A stretch of 64,000 nucleotides of DNA, taken from the NCBI RefSeq assembly GCF_012641275.1, contig NZ_JABAIA010000001.1, positions 2,108,001 to 2,172,000 of the forward strand. Reading direction: 5' to 3'. This document shows positions 62,212 through 64,000 of this stretch, piece after piece. How positions within the stretch are numbered: position 1 is the stretch's first letter; the number at the start of each line of letters is the position of its first letter. Under the pieces are notes generated by a model. That model worked only from the letters and a program-made list of their open reading frames with translations. It searched no databases and was not told where the DNA came from. This DNA is from Chitinophaga varians (GTDB lineage: Bacteria; Bacteroidota; Bacteroidia; Chitinophagales; Chitinophagaceae). The position numbers and the translations under genes were made by a program.

Positions 62212-64000
62212 ATGAAGAAAGCACTACTATTTTTTCTTTGGGTCCTGGTAGCTGTGCCAATGATGGCGCAGCAACGACAGGTGACCGGAAAAGTGACTGA
62301 CACACGCGACGGTACGCCTTTACTCGGTGTAACCGTAACCGTTAAAGGCTCCAAAGCCGGCACCGCTACCGATGTTGACGGTAATTTTAAAATCAATGTG
62401 AACGGTGATGCCACGCTCGCTTTCAGCTTCGTGGGATACGAAACGATTACCATGGCCATTGGCGAAAAGAGCCATGTAATCGTAAAAATGGGACCGGATT
62501 CCAAAACACTGAACCAGGTGGAAATCAGCACTGGTTATACTTCCAAAAGAAGAGGCGCTATTACCGGCGCTATCACAACGGTAGACGGCAAACAAGTGGA
62601 ATCAAGGCCTCAGGGCAACGTACTGCACAACCTGCAGGGACAATCAGCAGGTACATACGTAATGGCGAATGGCGGACGTCCTGGTGTGGCTCCGGTTATT
62701 TTGCTCAGAGGCGTAGGTTCCATCAACTCCGGCACTGCTCCGCTCTACATCGTAGACGGTCAACCGGTAAGCGGCAGTGACTTTGCCCTGATTGCTCCGG
62801 ACGATATTGAAAACATCAATATCTTAAAAGATGCCTCTGCTACTTCTATCTACGGTTCCCGTGGCGCAAACGGCGTAATCCTGGTGACCATGAAAAAAGG
62901 CGTCCGGAATTCCCGCCCGCAGGTTGACTATCGCGGCTTCTATGGCTATGCGGACATCAACCGCTCCAAGTTCAAAATGATGAACACCAAAGACCGCCTG
63001 GACTATGAAGTTTTCATTGGAAAAAGAGCAGCAAATGATCCGGCTATTCCTGAACTGATGAAAAATGACTTCAATCAGTCAAAAGTCGTGTTCAAGCCCT
63101 CCCAGACACAATCTCATGTGTTGTCTGTAAAAAGCGGCAATGAAACTACTTCCATCTATTTCTCCGGTGAGTATTTCCAGATGGACGGTATCTACTTTGA
63201 TAATACCTTCAAACGTTACTCCAGCCGCCTGGCTATCGACAACCAGACCACCAAATGGCTTAAAACCGGTGTTTCCATGTACCTCGGTTATATGGACGAA
63301 ACCACACCGAACGAAACCCGTAACTCCCTTCAGAACCCGGGTATGCTGGCCTACATGCTGATGCCTTACGAGGACCTGAAAAACCCTGACGGCAGCTGGA
63401 GAAAATTCCTGCAATACCAGGCTTACAACGGCGCCAGAAGCCAGCTGTGGACCCGCAGCCAGGGCCTGACCGGCAACAGCAACGACCACCTGAAATTCAT
63501 CGGTAATGCCTATGCAGAAGCTAACATTACCAAAGAGCTGAAATTCACCAGCCGCTTTGGTATGAACCTCTCCGATTATGTTACTAAAACATGGAACGCC
63601 CCTGAACTCGCTGCCACAGATAATGGCAACGCCACCAGACGTTTCTCCCGCTGGTCTAACGCTATCTGGACCAACCTCCTGAACTACCGCAAAACTTTCG
63701 GCGACCACTCTATCAATGCAGTAGCCGGTACAGAATACAATGCACTGACCGACTATGACTTCTCCACTACAGCACGGAACACAGCATTTCCTACGTTGTA
63801 TGAGTTCGGTGCCATGTCAGTTCCCAGCACTTCCAGCGGAAGCCTGAGCAAATACAGAATGTTCTCGACACTGGCCTCAGTGAACTATGGCTACAAAGAC
63901 CGTTATTATGCGGACCTCTCCATCCGTCGTGATGGTTCTTCCAAATTCGGCGCCAACAACAAATGGGGTAACTTCTGGGCTGTCGGCCTGTTGTGGAACG
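62212..64000 (+). CDS. SusC/RagA TonB-dependent receptor, no STN domain (3' end missing)
   Basis: The first 596 residues of an outer-membrane receptor, open to the right edge. Signal peptide MKKALLFFLWVLVAVPMMAQ, then directly the CarboxypepD_reg-like domain (VTGKVTDTRDGTPLLGVTVT, about 22-105), and the plug with LLRGVGSINSGTAPLYIVDGQ and ILKDASATSIYGSRGANGVI (about 165-235), then the barrel. Unlike the other two SusC proteins it lacks the STN domain, and no sigma/FecR pair lies near, so it is not wired to that relay. A SusD partner is expected beyond the edge. Confidence 0.95.
   Translation, partial: MKKALLFFLWVLVAVPMMAQQRQVTGKVTDTRDGTPLLGVTVTVKGSKAGTATDVDGNFKINVNGDATLAFSFVGYETITMAIGEKSHVIVKMGPDSKTLNQVEISTGYTSKRRGAITGAITTVDGKQVESRPQGNVLHNLQGQSAGTYVMANGGRPGVAPVILLRGVGSINSGTAPLYIVDGQPVSGSDFALIAPDDIENINILKDASATSIYGSRGANGVILVTMKKGVRNSRPQVDYRGFYGYADINRSKFKMMNTKDRLDYEVFIGKRAANDPAIPELMKNDFNQSKVVFKPSQTQSHVLSVKSGNETTSIYFSGEYFQMDGIYFDNTFKRYSSRLAIDNQTTKWLKTGVSMYLGYMDETTPNETRNSLQNPGMLAYMLMPYEDLKNPDGSWRKFLQYQAYNGARSQLWTRSQGLTGNSNDHLKFIGNAYAEANITKELKFTSRFGMNLSDYVTKTWNAPELAATDNGNATRRFSRWSNAIWTNLLNYRKTFGDHSINAVAGTEYNALTDYDFSTTARNTAFPTLYEFGAMSVPSTSSGSLSKYRMFSTLASVNYGYKDRYYADLSIRRDGSSKFGANNKWGNFWAVGLLWN

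Overview
The window looks like a chromosomal segment of a Bacteroidota bacterium, most probably Chitinophagaceae (Chitinophaga-like). The evidence is two complete ECF-sigma/FecR/SusC/SusD loci plus a third SusC at the right edge, paired GH92 alpha-mannosidases, DUF6452/DUF6048 and PKD-like/DUF4843 lipoproteins, a long SecA (1106 aa), and promoters of the Bacteroidota type (TTG...TAnnTTTG). No tRNA, rRNA, CRISPR array or transposase was recognised. The genus is inferred from gene content only.

Layout. 1-2.7 kb: edge of an FMN-dependent nitronate monooxygenase-like gene, a sugar-phosphate nucleotidyltransferase, and divergent glyA. 3.0-5.8 kb: a GntR/YtrA-type operon (ABC ATPase, membrane protein, regulator, GIN-like exported protein) behind a perfect 10-6-10 operator. 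6-12.2 kb: minus-strand deoC, SPOR protein, M20 amidohydrolase, then a four-helix-bundle gene bounded by inverted heptamer arrays, then secA. 12.5-21.4 kb: an ECF sigma/FecR/SusC/SusD/DUF4843/PKD-like locus. 21.9-29.7 kb: a plus-strand sugar-oxidation cluster (Gfo/Idh/MocA oxidoreductase, isomerase/epimerase, cytochrome c lipoprotein, DUF1080, ThuA, and an 1135-aa ThuA-PQQ dehydrogenase-PKD-cytochrome c fusion). 29.8-35.8 kb: two GH92 enzymes and a LacI regulator. 36.1-37.2 kb: a fatty acid desaturase. 37.3-44.6 kb: a second sigma/FecR/SusC/SusD locus with no enzyme attached. 44.9-58.4 kb: FabF-type synthase, uvrA, DUF6452/DUF6048 pair, a palindromic cassette, an ElaA-like GNAT, a tandem ABC ATPase (ModF-like) and a giant alpha-2-macroglobulin lipoprotein. 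58.5-61.6 kb: MFS transporter and HSL-type esterase divergent from a LysR regulator. 62.2 kb to the edge: a SusC-family receptor without the STN domain.

How genes work together. The Sus loci pair an outer-membrane receptor with a substrate-binding lipoprotein and are probably switched on by the FecR/ECF-sigma signal relay through the STN domain. The 21.9-29.7 kb cluster resembles systems that oxidise glycosides at C3 and cleave the 3-keto product (DUF1080), with periplasmic cytochrome c and PQQ modules taking electrons. The GH92 pair probably releases mannose from alpha-mannans or N-glycans under LacI control.

The most unusual signal is a repeat family built from the heptamer TTACGAA. It forms 38-bp terminal inverted repeats (36 matches) around a four-helix-bundle gene that carries an in-frame stop (8290-8834), forms the arms of a non-coding multi-palindrome cassette (50541-50667), and survives as short solo arrays just upstream of secA and uvrA. 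This may be a small, poorly described element family with a coding and a non-coding form.
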